Assembly: GCA_963747005.1 (NCBI GenBank)
Contig: CAVVDT010000010.1
Coordinates: forward strand, 1-64,000
From: CAVVDT01 sp963747005
Lineage (GTDB): Bacteria; Pseudomonadota; Alphaproteobacteria; Rhizobiales; Aestuariivirgaceae
Length of the DNA stretch: 64,000 bases
Reading direction: 5' to 3'
The notes under the pieces are model-generated. The model made no database searches. It had not been told where the DNA came from and saw only the letters and a program-made list of their open reading frames with translations. This document shows positions 42,202-52,841 of this stretch, piece after piece. Each line of letters opens with the position of its first letter. Position 1 is the stretch's first letter. A program made the position numbers and the translations under genes.

Positions 42202-43515
42202 ATGTCCATTGAAAAAGTAGAGGTGCTCGTTGTTGGCGGTGGCCAGGCGGGCCTCGCCATGAGCGAGCACCTGAGCGACTTCGGCGTGCCTCATCTCGTT
42301 GTGGAGCGGCAGCGGATTGCCGAACGCTGGCGCTCGGAAAGATGGGACTCCCTGGTCGCCAATGGTCCGGCCTGGCACGATCGATTTCCGGGCATGGAAT
42401 TTTCCGATATCGATCCCGACAGCTTTGCCTCCAAGGAGGAAGTTGCGGATTATTTTGTTGCCTACGCGGAAAAGTTCGCAGCGCCCGTCCGCTGCGGCGT
42501 GGAGGTAACGGATGTGCAGAGGAATAGTGGCCGGCGCGGCTTTCGTGTCGAAACATCGAACGGCGTGATCGAAGCCAATTACGTGGTTGCCGCCACCGGT
42601 CCGTTCCAACGCCCGATCATTCCGGGCGTTGTTCCAAAAGATGCGGGAATCCTGCAAATCCATTCCAACGCCTACCGCAATCCCGACCAGTTGCCTGAGG
42701 GTGCAGTGCTGGTGGTCGGGGCGGGGTCATCGGGGGTGCAGATCGCCGACGAACTCCTGCAAACGGGAAAGCGCGTTTATCTTTCTGTCGGCCCGCACGA
42801 CCGTCCTCCTCGAAGCTATCGCGGCCGTGACTTCGTGTGGTGGCTGGGGGTGCTCGGCAAGTGGGATGCCGCCACCCCGCCGGCAGGCGCCGAACACGTC
42901 ACGATCGCCGTGAGCGGCGCCCACGGCGGCCACACGGTCGACTTCCGGCGCCTTGCCGGGCACGGCATGACGCTCGTCGGCCGGACGGTATCCTGCAAGG
43001 ACGGTGTGGTGACCTTCGCGCCCGATCTGGCGGCAAATATCGCGCACGGCGACGCCAACTACCTTGGCCTGCTCGACGAGGCCGACGCCTATATCGCCCG
43101 CAACGGTCTCGATCTTCCCGACGAGCCCGATGCCCGCATCATCGACCCGGATCCTGAATGCGTGACCGATCCCGTTCTTGAACTGAACCTGACCCGGGCC
43201 GGTATAACCGCGATCGTCTGGGCAACCGGCTTTACACTCGATTTCGGCTGGCTGAAGGTTGACGCTTTCGACGAGAAAGGCAGGCCAAAGCACCAGCGCG
43301 GCGTTTCTGCCGAGCCCGGGATTTACTTCCTGGGGTTGCCGTGGCAGTCGCGACGGGGGTCTTCCTTCATCTGGGGCGTGTGGCACGACGCCAGGTACCT
43401 GGCAGACCAAATTTCCATGCAGCGCAAATACCTGGCCTATCGCAGTTCCACAGAACGCGGGCCTGAAGGCCCATTGCCGAAAGACCCTGTGACTGAAGGG
43501 GCGATGGCAAAGTGA
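42202..43515 (+). CDS. Flavin-dependent monooxygenase-like NAD(P)/FAD oxidoreductase
   Basis: The protein has 437 residues. The FAD-binding loop is VLVVGGGQAGLAMSEHL and the NADPH-binding loop is GAVLVVGAGSSGVQIADEL near residue 173. The segment ATGPFQRPIIPG fits the CzcO/flavin monooxygenase group. ATGF near the C-terminus (VWATGFTLDFGWL) is another family mark. Members oxidise small organic substrates or act as putative potassium-transport-linked flavoproteins; the substrate is unknown. It lies alone between the stress island and nuoA. Confidence 0.87.
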   Translation: MSIEKVEVLVVGGGQAGLAMSEHLSDFGVPHLVVERQRIAERWRSERWDSLVANGPAWHDRFPGMEFSDIDPDSFASKEEVADYFVAYAEKFAAPVRCGVEVTDVQRNSGRRGFRVETSNGVIEANYVVAATGPFQRPIIPGVVPKDAGILQIHSNAYRNPDQLPEGAVLVVGAGSSGVQIADELLQTGKRVYLSVGPHDRPPRSYRGRDFVWWLGVLGKWDAATPPAGAEHVTIAVSGAHGGHTVDFRRLAGHGMTLVGRTVSCKDGVVTFAPDLAANIAHGDANYLGLLDEADAYIARNGLDLPDEPDARIIDPDPECVTDPVLELNLTRAGITAIVWATGFTLDFGWLKVDAFDEKGRPKHQRGVSAEPGIYFLGLPWQSRRGSSFIWGVWHDARYLADQISMQRKYLAYRSSTERGPEGPLPKDPVTEGAMAK

Positions 43516-43960
43516 GCCGGTGGCTATCCGTCGTGGGGTTCCTTTGGGCCGGTTGTGACCCGGCGGGGAATTTCCGGGCCTGGAGCATGGTCCGACGAGA
43601 GCATCTGGGCGGCCTTGAACGCTGAATCTGGCCCGCTTCCAGAACTCTGAACCACACGCCATGGAGCACCGCCACATCACCGGCTGCTCGTTGCTGTATT
43701 CGAGTGCGGCGATGTTGCCCGGCGTAACGGCGTGACCGCCCGGCACCTTGATCTGAATGGGCCGCGGCGTGGCGAGACTGAGCTGCTCAGGCCCGACCGA
43801 CCTGCCGACCGCTTCCACCAGGCAGGTGGCGTTGCGCCTGCGTCAGGCTGCCTCAACCAGGGTGGATTGGGCTTGCCACTCATGGGTTGGTGCGCTACCA
43901 CCTGAACGCAATTGGGGCGGGTTTGGGGCCCATAGGTCCCTTCCAGGTGTGGGCCACACG
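43516..43960. other. 445-base region upstream of nuoA
   Basis: No gene is supported on either strand. It must hold the promoter of the nuo operon. No FNR or EcfG site was found in it. Confidence 0.5.
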
Positions 43961-44326
43961 ATGCAGGATCTTTTGCGAGACTATCTCCCTGTCGTCATCT
44001 TCATGGGCGTCGCCACCGCAATCGCCGTAGCGCTCATGGTCTCGGCGATGATCATCGCGGTGAGGAAGCCCGATCCCGCGAAACTCTCGGCCTATGAATG
44101 CGGCTTCGATGCTTTCGACGATGCCCGCATGAAGTTCGATGTGCGGTTCTATCTGGTGTCCATCCTGTTCATCATCTTCGATCTCGAGGTGGCCTTCCTG
44201 TTTCCCTGGGCGATCACCCTGAAGCGAGTGGGCATTTTCGGCTTCTGGTCGATGATGGTGTTCCTCGCCGTCCTCACCATCGGCTTCGTCTACGAATGGC
44301 GCAAAGGGGCACTGGAATGGGATTGA
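43961..44326 (+). CDS. nuoA: NADH-quinone oxidoreductase subunit A
   Basis: This 121-residue membrane subunit of complex I has three transmembrane helices, and the conserved loop KLSAYECGFDAFDDAR with the Cys that moves near the quinone site. It begins the nuoA-N operon. Its end overlaps nuoB by ten bases. Confidence 0.97.
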   Translation: MQDLLRDYLPVVIFMGVATAIAVALMVSAMIIAVRKPDPAKLSAYECGFDAFDDARMKFDVRFYLVSILFIIFDLEVAFLFPWAITLKRVGIFGFWSMMVFLAVLTIGFVYEWRKGALEWD

Positions 44327-44859
44327 CCCCGGCCACACCCGCCAGCGATGCCATGACGCCTGGGCAGCGGGAATTCTTTACCTCCGTCAACGCCGAACTG
44401 GCCGACAAGGGATTTCTGGTCACCACCACCGACGACCTCATCAACTGGGCCCGCACCGGCTCGCTGATGTGGATGACCTTCGGGCTTGCCTGCTGCGCGG
44501 TGGAGATGATGCAGGCCTCCATGCCGCGCTATGACGTGGAGCGATTCGGCTTTGCCCCGCGTGCATCGCCGCGCCAGTCCGACGTCATCATCGTGGCGGG
44601 TACCTTGACCAACAAGATGGCGCCGGCCTTCCGCAAGGTCTACGACCAGATGCCGGAGCCGCGCTACGTCATCTCCATGGGCTCGTGCGCCAATGGCGGC
44701 GGTTATTATCACTACTCCTATTCGGTGGTGCGCGGCTGCGACCGCATCGTGCCGGTCGACATCTACATCCCCGGTTGTCCGCCCACCGCCGAAGCGCTCG
44801 TCTACGGCATCTTGATGCTGCAGAAGAAGATTCGCCGTACCGGCACCCTTGAGCGGTAA
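44317..44859 (+). CDS. nuoB: NADH-quinone oxidoreductase subunit B
   Basis: This 180-residue subunit carries cluster N2, the last iron-sulfur centre before quinone. Ligands are the tandem cysteines in TFGLACCAVEMM, GSCANGGG and YIPGCPPTAEAL. ATG 44317 lies inside the end of nuoA, which shows coupled translation; the longer open frame from 44098 is in the nuoA region and is not coding. Confidence 0.97.
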   Translation: MGLTPATPASDAMTPGQREFFTSVNAELADKGFLVTTTDDLINWARTGSLMWMTFGLACCAVEMMQASMPRYDVERFGFAPRASPRQSDVIIVAGTLTNKMAPAFRKVYDQMPEPRYVISMGSCANGGGYYHYSYSVVRGCDRIVPVDIYIPGCPPTAEALVYGILMLQKKIRRTGTLER

Positions 44860-44888
44860 CCGTTGGAATTGTCGGAGTTATCTCGGCC

Positions 44889-45488
44889 ATGGACGAGACA
44901 TTGATGGACATTGGCGCCCATGTGGCTGGCGCGCTGGCCGAGACCGGGCTGACGTGGTCGGTGGATCATGACGAACTCAACATCGTCACCGATGCCGCGC
45001 ACATCATCCGGGTCCTGCGCTTCCTGCGCGACGACGCCACCTGCCGCTTCTGCTGTTTCATCGATATTTCGGGCGTCGATTACCCTGAGCGCGAACAACG
45101 CTTCGATGTCGTCTATCACCTGCTCAGCCCCTACCAGAATTCCCGCGTCCGGGTGAAGGTTGCGACCGACGAGGACACCGCCGTTCCCAGCGCCATCGAC
45201 GTCTTTCCCGCCACCAACTGGTATGAGCGCGAGGTCTTCGACCTTTACGGCGTGCGCTTTTCCGGCCATCCCGACCTGCGCCGCATCCTCACCGATTATG
45301 GTTTTTCCGGCCACCCCTTGCGCAAGGACTTCCCGACCACCGGCCATGTCGAGGTGCGTTACGACGATGAGGCAAAGCGGGTCGTCTACGAACCGGTGAA
45401 GCTGGTGCAGGAATTCCGCAACTTCGACTACCTCAGCCCCTGGGAAGGCACCGACTATGTGCTGCCCGGCGATGAAAAGGCGAGTTGA
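44889..45488 (+). CDS. nuoC: NADH-quinone oxidoreductase subunit C
   Basis: This 199-residue hydrophilic subunit connects NuoB and NuoD. The conserved end FPATNWYEREVFDLYGVRFS and GHPLRKDFPTTG are clear. It is separate from nuoD, unlike the fused NuoCD of enterobacteria. It lies 29 bases after nuoB. Confidence 0.97.
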   Translation: MDETLMDIGAHVAGALAETGLTWSVDHDELNIVTDAAHIIRVLRFLRDDATCRFCCFIDISGVDYPEREQRFDVVYHLLSPYQNSRVRVKVATDEDTAVPSAIDVFPATNWYEREVFDLYGVRFSGHPDLRRILTDYGFSGHPLRKDFPTTGHVEVRYDDEAKRVVYEPVKLVQEFRNFDYLSPWEGTDYVLPGDEKAS

Positions 45489-45490
45489 CC

Positions 45491-46681
45491 ATGGCTGAAG
45501 CCGAAGTCCGCAACTTCACCATCAACTTCGGGCCGCAGCACCCGGCGGCGCATGGCGTTTTGCGCCTCGTGCTGGAACTCGACGGCGAGGTGGTGGAGCG
45601 CGTCGATCCGCATATCGGCCTGCTGCATCGCGGCACCGAAAAGCTCATCGAGACCAAGACCTATCTGCAGGCCGTGCCGTATTTCGACCGCCTCGACTAT
45701 GTGGCGCCGATGAACCAGGAGCACGCCTTCGCGCTGGCCACCGAAAAGCTGCTGGGGATCACCGTGCCGAAGCGCGGCCAGTTGATCCGGGTGCTCTATT
45801 CCGAGATCGGCCGGCTGTTGTCGCATCTCCTCAACGTCACCACCCAGGCCATGGACGTGGGCGCTCTCACCCCTCCCTTGTGGGGCTTTGAGGAACGCGA
45901 AAAGCTCATGGTATTCTATGAACGCGCCTCCGGCAGCCGCATGCACGCGGCCTATTTCCGCCCCGGCGGCGTGCATCAGGACCTGCCGCAAAAGCTCATC
46001 GACGATATCGCCCACTTCTGCGAGACCCATCCCAAGGTGCTCGACGACATCGAGGGACTGCTCACCGAAAACCGTATCTTCAAGCAGAGGAACGTCGATA
46101 TCGGCGTGGTGACGCTGGATGATTGTTTCGCCTGGGGCTTTTCCGGCGTCATGGTGCGCAGTGCCGGTGCCGCCTGGGACCTCCGACGGGCGCAGCCCTA
46201 TGAGTGCTATTCCGACCTCGACTTCGACATTCCCATCGGCAAGAACGGCGACTGCTACGACCGTTACGTCATGCGCATGTTCGAGATGCACCAGTCTGTG
46301 CGCATCATGAAGCAGTGCATCGAAAAGCTGTCGTCGGCCGAGGGTTCAGGGCCGGTTTCCTCGGTCGACGGCAAGGTGGTGCCGCCCAAGCGGCCTCAGA
46401 TGAAGCGGTCCATGGAAGCCCTCATCCACCATTTCAAGCTCTATACCGAGGGCTACAAGGTGCCGGCCGGCGAGGTCTATGCCGCGGTCGAGGCGCCCAA
46501 GGGCGAGTTCGGCGTCTATCTGGTCTCCGACGGCACCAACAAGCCCTATCGCTGCAAAATCAGGGCCCCCGGCTTTGCCCATCTGCAGGCCATGGACTTC
46601 ATCTGTCGCGGCCACATGCTGGCCGACGTCTCCGCCGTCATCGGCTCGATCGATATCGTTTTTGGCGAGGTGGACCGGTGA
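45491..46681 (+). CDS. nuoD: NADH-quinone oxidoreductase subunit D
   Basis: This 396-residue subunit forms the quinone-binding cavity with NuoB. The family start NFGPQHPAAHGVLRLVLELD contains the quinone-pocket His, and the C-terminus ends DIVFGEVDR. ATG 45491 follows the nuoC stop by two bases; a TTG at 45485 is possible. Confidence 0.97.
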   Translation: MAEAEVRNFTINFGPQHPAAHGVLRLVLELDGEVVERVDPHIGLLHRGTEKLIETKTYLQAVPYFDRLDYVAPMNQEHAFALATEKLLGITVPKRGQLIRVLYSEIGRLLSHLLNVTTQAMDVGALTPPLWGFEEREKLMVFYERASGSRMHAAYFRPGGVHQDLPQKLIDDIAHFCETHPKVLDDIEGLLTENRIFKQRNVDIGVVTLDDCFAWGFSGVMVRSAGAAWDLRRAQPYECYSDLDFDIPIGKNGDCYDRYVMRMFEMHQSVRIMKQCIEKLSSAEGSGPVSSVDGKVVPPKRPQMKRSMEALIHHFKLYTEGYKVPAGEVYAAVEAPKGEFGVYLVSDGTNKPYRCKIRAPGFAHLQAMDFICRGHMLADVSAVIGSIDIVFGEVDR

Positions 46682-47649
46682 GCGTACGCCGTCTCGATCC
46701 CGTCCAGCCCAAGAGCTTCAAGTTCTCCGCCGAGAACCTGAAGTGGGCGAGGGACACCATCAAGAAGTATCCGCCCGGCAAGCAGGCCTCCGCGGTGCTG
46801 CCCATCCTGTGGCGGGCCCACGAGCAGGAAGGCTGGCTCACTCGGCCGGCCATGGAATATGTCGGCAAGATGCTGGATATGTCCTTCATTCGCGTCTACG
46901 AGGTCGCCACCTTCTACACCATGTTCCAGCTTTCGCCGGTGGGCAAAAGGGCCCATGTGCAGGTATGCGGCACCACCCCGTGCATGCTGCGCGGGGCGGA
47001 AGACCTGATCGCGGTGTGCAGGAAGAAGATCGCCGCCCACCCGCACGAGGTATCGGCGGACGGCACTATGTCGTGGGAGGAGGTGGAGTGCCTCGGGGCC
47101 TGCGTCAATGCGCCCATGGTGCAGGTCTTCAAGGACACCTACGAGGACCTGACGCCGGACGTCTTCGAGCGCATCCTCGATGATCTCGCCGCCGGCAGGC
47201 AGCCCAAGGCCGGCCCGCAGAACGGCCGCCATGCCTCGGCGCCGGACGGCGATCTGACATCGCTTACCGACCCGGCGCTCTACGGCGGCAAGGCGGCAAA
47301 GGCGAAGGCAAAGCCGACGACCGTGGCAACGCCGCCGGCAACCAAGGCTACGCCCGTGAAGACGGCCAGTCCGGCTGGCCCCGAGCGCCTTGCAAAGCCG
47401 CAAGGCAAGGCGGACGACCTGAAGCTGATCGCGGGCGTTGGCCCCAAGCTCGAACAGACCCTCAACCGGCTCGGCTTCTGGCATTTCGCCCAGATCGCCA
47501 AATGGACGAAGAAGGACGTCGCGATTGTCGACGACGAACTCTCCTTCCGGGGCCGCATCGAGCGCGACGGCTGGGTGAAGCAGGCCAAGGCATTGGCCAA
47601 GGGCGGCGAGGCGGAATATGTCCGCGTCTTCGGCAAGAAGCCACGGTGA
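46678..47649 (+). CDS. nuoE: NADH-quinone oxidoreductase subunit E with C-terminal extension
   Basis: The 323-residue protein begins with GTG overlapping the nuoD stop. Residues 1-165 are the thioredoxin-like NuoE with the [2Fe-2S] cysteines in QVCGTTPCML and ECLGACVNAP. The remaining 155 residues are an Ala/Lys/Pro linker followed by a helix-hairpin-helix-like domain (DDLKLIAGVGPKLEQTLNRL, FAQIAKWTKKDV). This extended form is known in Hyphomicrobiales; the extra domain's role in complex I is not established. Confidence 0.95.
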   Translation: MSVRRLDPVQPKSFKFSAENLKWARDTIKKYPPGKQASAVLPILWRAHEQEGWLTRPAMEYVGKMLDMSFIRVYEVATFYTMFQLSPVGKRAHVQVCGTTPCMLRGAEDLIAVCRKKIAAHPHEVSADGTMSWEEVECLGACVNAPMVQVFKDTYEDLTPDVFERILDDLAAGRQPKAGPQNGRHASAPDGDLTSLTDPALYGGKAAKAKAKPTTVATPPATKATPVKTASPAGPERLAKPQGKADDLKLIAGVGPKLEQTLNRLGFWHFAQIAKWTKKDVAIVDDELSFRGRIERDGWVKQAKALAKGGEAEYVRVFGKKPR

Positions 47650-47657
47650 GGTGAGAC

Positions 47658-48968
<1,311 letters not shown>

Positions 48969-48973
48969 GGCGC

Positions 48974-49429
48974 ATGCATCTGGCACAGATCAATATCGGC
49001 CGCTTTCGCTTCCCGACGGACGATGCGCGCATGGCCGGGTTCATGGACAACCTGGAGCGCGTCAATGCCCTGGCCGAACGATCTGAAGGCTTTGTCTGGC
49101 GCTTCCAGGACGAGACCGGCAATGCGACCAACACCCGGGTGGGCGACGATTATGCGGTGAATCTTTCGGTATGGGAGAACGCCGAGGCGCTGGAAGCATT
49201 CGTGTTCCGCACCGTGCACGCGCAGTTCTACCGCCGCCGGGCCGAATGGTTCGACGCCATGGATGACGCACACATGGTGTTCTGGCGGGTGCCGGAAGGT
49301 CATGTACCGGGCCTGGATGAGGCGATGCAGCGGCTCGACGACTACCGCGCCAACGGCGCCAGCGAACGCGCCTTCGGCTGGGCCGAGGTGATCGACAAGG
49401 AGCGCTGGCACGCCCAGCGCTGTGCGTGA
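48974..49429 (+). CDS. DUF3291 protein inside the nuo operon
   Basis: This 151-residue soluble protein starts MHLAQINIGRFRFPTDDARM and contains NLSVWENAEALEAFVFRTVH, both typical of DUF3291, a relative of the dimeric alpha/beta-barrel monooxygenases. It lies five bases after nuoF, so it is co-transcribed with complex I. No function is known; it is not a complex I subunit in model organisms. Confidence 0.85.
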   Translation: MHLAQINIGRFRFPTDDARMAGFMDNLERVNALAERSEGFVWRFQDETGNATNTRVGDDYAVNLSVWENAEALEAFVFRTVHAQFYRRRAEWFDAMDDAHMVFWRVPEGHVPGLDEAMQRLDDYRANGASERAFGWAEVIDKERWHAQRCA

Positions 49430-49444
49430 GGCGGCAAGGACGGC

Positions 49445-49663
49445 ATGGCAATGGCTGAAGAGCCACAAAACATCATCCTCGAATTTCTGCGGCGTTTCGA
49501 CCGCCGACTGGAGAACATCGAGGTTGATATGAGGGACATCAAGGGGCGTCTGACGGCGGTGGAAGAAGGTATTGTCCGCATCACTCGGCGCCTTGATCAC
49601 ATCGAGGATCGCATTGAGCGCATCGAAAAGCGCCTGGACCTGGCCAATGCGGTGCAACCATGA
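49445..49663 (+). CDS. Small coiled-coil protein inside the nuo operon
   Basis: A 72-residue protein that is almost wholly a charged coiled coil (DRRLENIEVDMRDIKGRLTA, RRLDHIEDRIERIEKRLD) with clear heptads of Ile and Leu. It should form dimers or trimers. It sits 15 bases after the DUF3291 gene and 12 before nuoG. Role unknown; translation in the operon looks real because spacing and phase are maintained. Confidence 0.75.
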   Translation: MAMAEEPQNIILEFLRRFDRRLENIEVDMRDIKGRLTAVEEGIVRITRRLDHIEDRIERIEKRLDLANAVQP

Positions 49664-49675
49664 GGAACGGGCCTG

Positions 49676-51784
49676 ATGCCTAAGCTCATCATCGACGGCA
49701 TCGAGGTCGACGCCGAGAACGGCATGACGCTGTTGCAGGCCTGCGAGATGGCCGGCGCCGAGATTCCGCGCTTTTGCTATCACGAGCGCTTGTCCATCGC
49801 CGGCAACTGCCGCATGTGCCTGGTCGAGGTGAAGGGCGGCCCGCCCAAGCCGCAAGCCTCCTGCGCCCTTGCCGTCAACGACCTGCGCCCCGGCCCCAAT
49901 GGCGAACCGCCGGTCATCTCCACCAAGTCGCCCATGGTGAAGAAGGCGCGCGAAGGCGTCATGGAGTTCCTGCTGATCAACCACCCGCTGGATTGCCCGA
50001 TCTGCGACCAGGGCGGCGAGTGCGACCTGCAGGACCAGGCCATGGCCTACGGCATCGACAAGAACCGCTTTGCCGAGAACAAGCGCGCGGTCGAGGAAAA
50101 ATATATCGGCCCGCTGGTCAAGACCGAGATGACCCGCTGCATCCAGTGCACCCGCTGCGTGCGCTTCTCGACCGAGGTGGGGGGCGTGGAGGAACTGGGC
50201 GCCATCGGCCGCGGCGAGGACATGGAGATCACCACCTATCTCGAAAAGGCCATGACGTCGGAGCTTCAGGGCAACGTCATCGATCTGTGCCCGGTGGGTG
50301 CGCTCACCTCGGCGCCTTACGAGTTCAAGGCAAGGCCCTGGGAACTGCGCAAGACCGAGACGGTCGATGCCATGGATGCCGTCGGCTCGGCCATCCGCGT
50401 CGACAGCCGCGACCGTGAGGTCATGCGCATCCTGCCGCGCACCAATGACGACGTGAACGAGGAGTGGATTTCCGACAAGACCCGCTTCGTGTGGGACGGC
50501 CTGAAGACCCAGCGCCTCGACAGGCCCTATATCCGCGACGGCGGCAAGCTCAGGGCTGCGACCTGGGCTGAGGCGTTCGCCCTGATCGCCGAAAAGGCCA
50601 GGGCCTCGGGGCCCGAGCGTATGGCCGCCCTGATGGGCGACCTCAATCCGGTTGAGGACATGTTTGCCCTGAAGACCCTGATGAGCGGGCTCGGCGTGAA
50701 GAATGTCGATTGCCGCGAGCCCCATTCCAGCCTGGGCGAAACAGGCGGCCGCGCCGGCTATCTGTTCAACGCCACCATTGCCGGGATCGAAGCCGCCGAT
50801 GCCATCCTCATCATCGGCAGCAATCCGCGCCATGAGGCCGCGGTCCTCAATGCCCGCATCCGCAAGGCCTGGCGGGCCCGTGGCGCGGCCATTGGCGTGA
50901 TCGGCGAGAAGGCCGATTTGACCTATGATTACGAGCACTTGGGCGAAGGGCCGGATTCACTTTCCGAACTTGCCAAGGGTAACATCCGGGGCAAATTCGC
51001 CCGGGCGCTGAAATCGGCCGAGCGGCCGCTCATCATCATCGGGCAGGGCGCCATCGCCCGGCCGGACGGCGCGGCGGTGCTGTCGGCGGCGGCCCGACTG
51101 GCCATCGCCTGCGGTGCCGTCAAGACCGGCTGGAACGGCTTTTCGGTGCTCCACACGGCGGCGGCCCGCGTCGGCGGCCTCGAGATTTGCGCGCTGCCCG
51201 GCAGCGACGGCGGCAAGGCGACGGCCGATATCCTCAAAAGTGCATCCGCCGGCGACATCGATTTTGTCTACCTGCTGGGGGCCGACGAAATCGACATGAA
51301 GAGCCTCGGGCAAGCCTTCGTCGTCTACCAGGGCACCCACGGCGATGCCGGCGCCCATCGCGCCGACGTCATCCTCCCCGGTTCGGCCTATACCGAGAAA
51401 TCGGGCACCTGGGTGAACACCGAAGGCCGCGTGCAGATGGCCGACCGCGCCCATTTCCCGCCCGGCGATGCCCGCGAGGACTGGGCCATCATCCGCGCCC
51501 TGTCCGAGGCGATGGGCGCGACGCTGGCCTTCAATTCGCTTGCCGACCTGCGGAAGCGTCTCTATGCCCAGGTACCGCACCTGGCACACATCGACCGCAT
51601 CGAGCCGGCCGATCCGGCAGGCATCGAAGCCCTCGCCAAGCTGGGCGGCAGCCTGCGCAAGGCGGTCTTCACCAGCCCGGTCGCCGATTTCTATCTCACC
51701 AACCCGATCGCCCGCGCCTCGCGCACCATGGCCGAATGCTCGGCCCTGCGTGCCGGCGGTGGTGAGCGCCAGGCGGCGGAGTAG
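49676..51784 (+). CDS. nuoG: NADH-quinone oxidoreductase subunit G
   Basis: The protein has 702 residues. The N-terminal ferredoxin-like part has the [2Fe-2S] cysteines in CYHERLSIAGNCRMCLVEV, the His/Cys cluster HPLDCPICDQGGECDLQD and the 4Fe-4S motif RCIQCTRCVRF. The C-terminal part is a molybdopterin-oxidoreductase-like fold without cofactor. It passes electrons from NuoF/E towards NuoI. Confidence 0.97.
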   Translation: MPKLIIDGIEVDAENGMTLLQACEMAGAEIPRFCYHERLSIAGNCRMCLVEVKGGPPKPQASCALAVNDLRPGPNGEPPVISTKSPMVKKAREGVMEFLLINHPLDCPICDQGGECDLQDQAMAYGIDKNRFAENKRAVEEKYIGPLVKTEMTRCIQCTRCVRFSTEVGGVEELGAIGRGEDMEITTYLEKAMTSELQGNVIDLCPVGALTSAPYEFKARPWELRKTETVDAMDAVGSAIRVDSRDREVMRILPRTNDDVNEEWISDKTRFVWDGLKTQRLDRPYIRDGGKLRAATWAEAFALIAEKARASGPERMAALMGDLNPVEDMFALKTLMSGLGVKNVDCREPHSSLGETGGRAGYLFNATIAGIEAADAILIIGSNPRHEAAVLNARIRKAWRARGAAIGVIGEKADLTYDYEHLGEGPDSLSELAKGNIRGKFARALKSAERPLIIIGQGAIARPDGAAVLSAAARLAIACGAVKTGWNGFSVLHTAAARVGGLEICALPGSDGGKATADILKSASAGDIDFVYLLGADEIDMKSLGQAFVVYQGTHGDAGAHRADVILPGSAYTEKSGTWVNTEGRVQMADRAHFPPGDAREDWAIIRALSEAMGATLAFNSLADLRKRLYAQVPHLAHIDRIEPADPAGIEALAKLGGSLRKAVFTSPVADFYLTNPIARASRTMAECSALRAGGGERQAAE

Positions 51785-51789
51785 GGGCG

Positions 51790-52824
51790 ATGAAGGAACT
51801 CATCTGGACGCTTGCCATCATCGCCATCCAGTCGGTCGCCCTCCTCGTGGCGGTTCTGATCGTGGTCGCCTACCTGATCTATGCCGACCGCAAGATCTGG
51901 GCGGCGGTGCAGATGCGGCGCGGCCCCAACGTGGTGGGGCCCTGGGGCCTCTTGCAGACCTTCGCCGATCTGCTGAAGTTCGTGTTCAAGGAAGTCGTCA
52001 TCCCCGACGGCGCCAACAAGGGCGTCTATCTCATCGCCCCCATCGTCACCGCGGTGCTGGCGCTTTCGGCCTGGGCGGTGGTGCCCATCGCCAAGGGCTG
52101 GGCGGTGGCCGACATCAATGTCGGCATCCTCTATCTGTTCGCGCTGTCCTCGCTCGGCGTCTACGGCATCATCATGGGCGGCTGGGCGTCGAACTCGAAA
52201 TATCCTTTCCTCAGCGCCCTGCGCTCGGCAGCCCAGATGGTCTCCTACGAGGTCTCCATCGGCTTCGTCATCATCACCGTGCTGCTGTGCGCCGGCTCGC
52301 TCAATCTCACCGACATCGTGATGGCCCAGAAGACCGGCCTTGGCACCGCCATCGGCCTGCCGGGCTCGTTCCTCGACTGGTACTGGCTGCCGCTGCTGCC
52401 GATGTTCGTCATCTTCTTCGTTTCGGCGCTGGCGGAAACCAACCGGCCGCCCTTCGATCTGGTGGAGGCCGAATCGGAACTGGTGGCGGGCTTCATGGTG
52501 GAATATTCCTCCACCCCCTATTTGCTGTTCATGCTCGGCGAATATGTGGCGATCACCCTGATGTGCGCCATGACCTCCATCCTGTTCCTCGGGGGCTGGC
52601 TGCCGCCGATTGCCGTGGCGCCCTTCACCTGGATACCGGGGGTGGTGTGGTTCGTGCTCAAGCTGTGTTTCGTCTTCTTCATGTTCGCCATGGTGAAGGC
52701 GTTCGTGCCGCGCTATCGCTACGACCAGTTGATGCGGCTGGGCTGGAAGGTGTTCTTGCCGATCTCGATCTTCTGGGTAGCATTGACGGCCGGCGTCCTG
52801 ACGGTTTTCGGCTGGGCGCCGTGA
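51790..52824 (+). CDS. nuoH: NADH-quinone oxidoreductase subunit H
   Basis: This 344-residue membrane subunit contacts the quinone cavity and the proton path. Family motifs IYADRKIWAAVQMRRGPNVV and SALAETNRPPFDLVEAESEL are present, with eight predicted helices. Five bases follow nuoG. Confidence 0.97.
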   Translation: MKELIWTLAIIAIQSVALLVAVLIVVAYLIYADRKIWAAVQMRRGPNVVGPWGLLQTFADLLKFVFKEVVIPDGANKGVYLIAPIVTAVLALSAWAVVPIAKGWAVADINVGILYLFALSSLGVYGIIMGGWASNSKYPFLSALRSAAQMVSYEVSIGFVIITVLLCAGSLNLTDIVMAQKTGLGTAIGLPGSFLDWYWLPLLPMFVIFFVSALAETNRPPFDLVEAESELVAGFMVEYSSTPYLLFMLGEYVAITLMCAMTSILFLGGWLPPIAVAPFTWIPGVVWFVLKLCFVFFMFAMVKAFVPRYRYDQLMRLGWKVFLPISIFWVALTAGVLTVFGWAP

Positions 52825-52841
52825 AAAAGGGACTGGAGGAC

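Noticed and set aside
43677..43901. Minus-strand 74-codon frame upstream of nuoA
   Set aside because: No start context, no domain and biased composition; treated as non-coding.
49524..49542. TTGAT...ATCAA pair resembling an FNR box
   Set aside because: Spacing is nine bases instead of four and it lies inside the coiled-coil gene.
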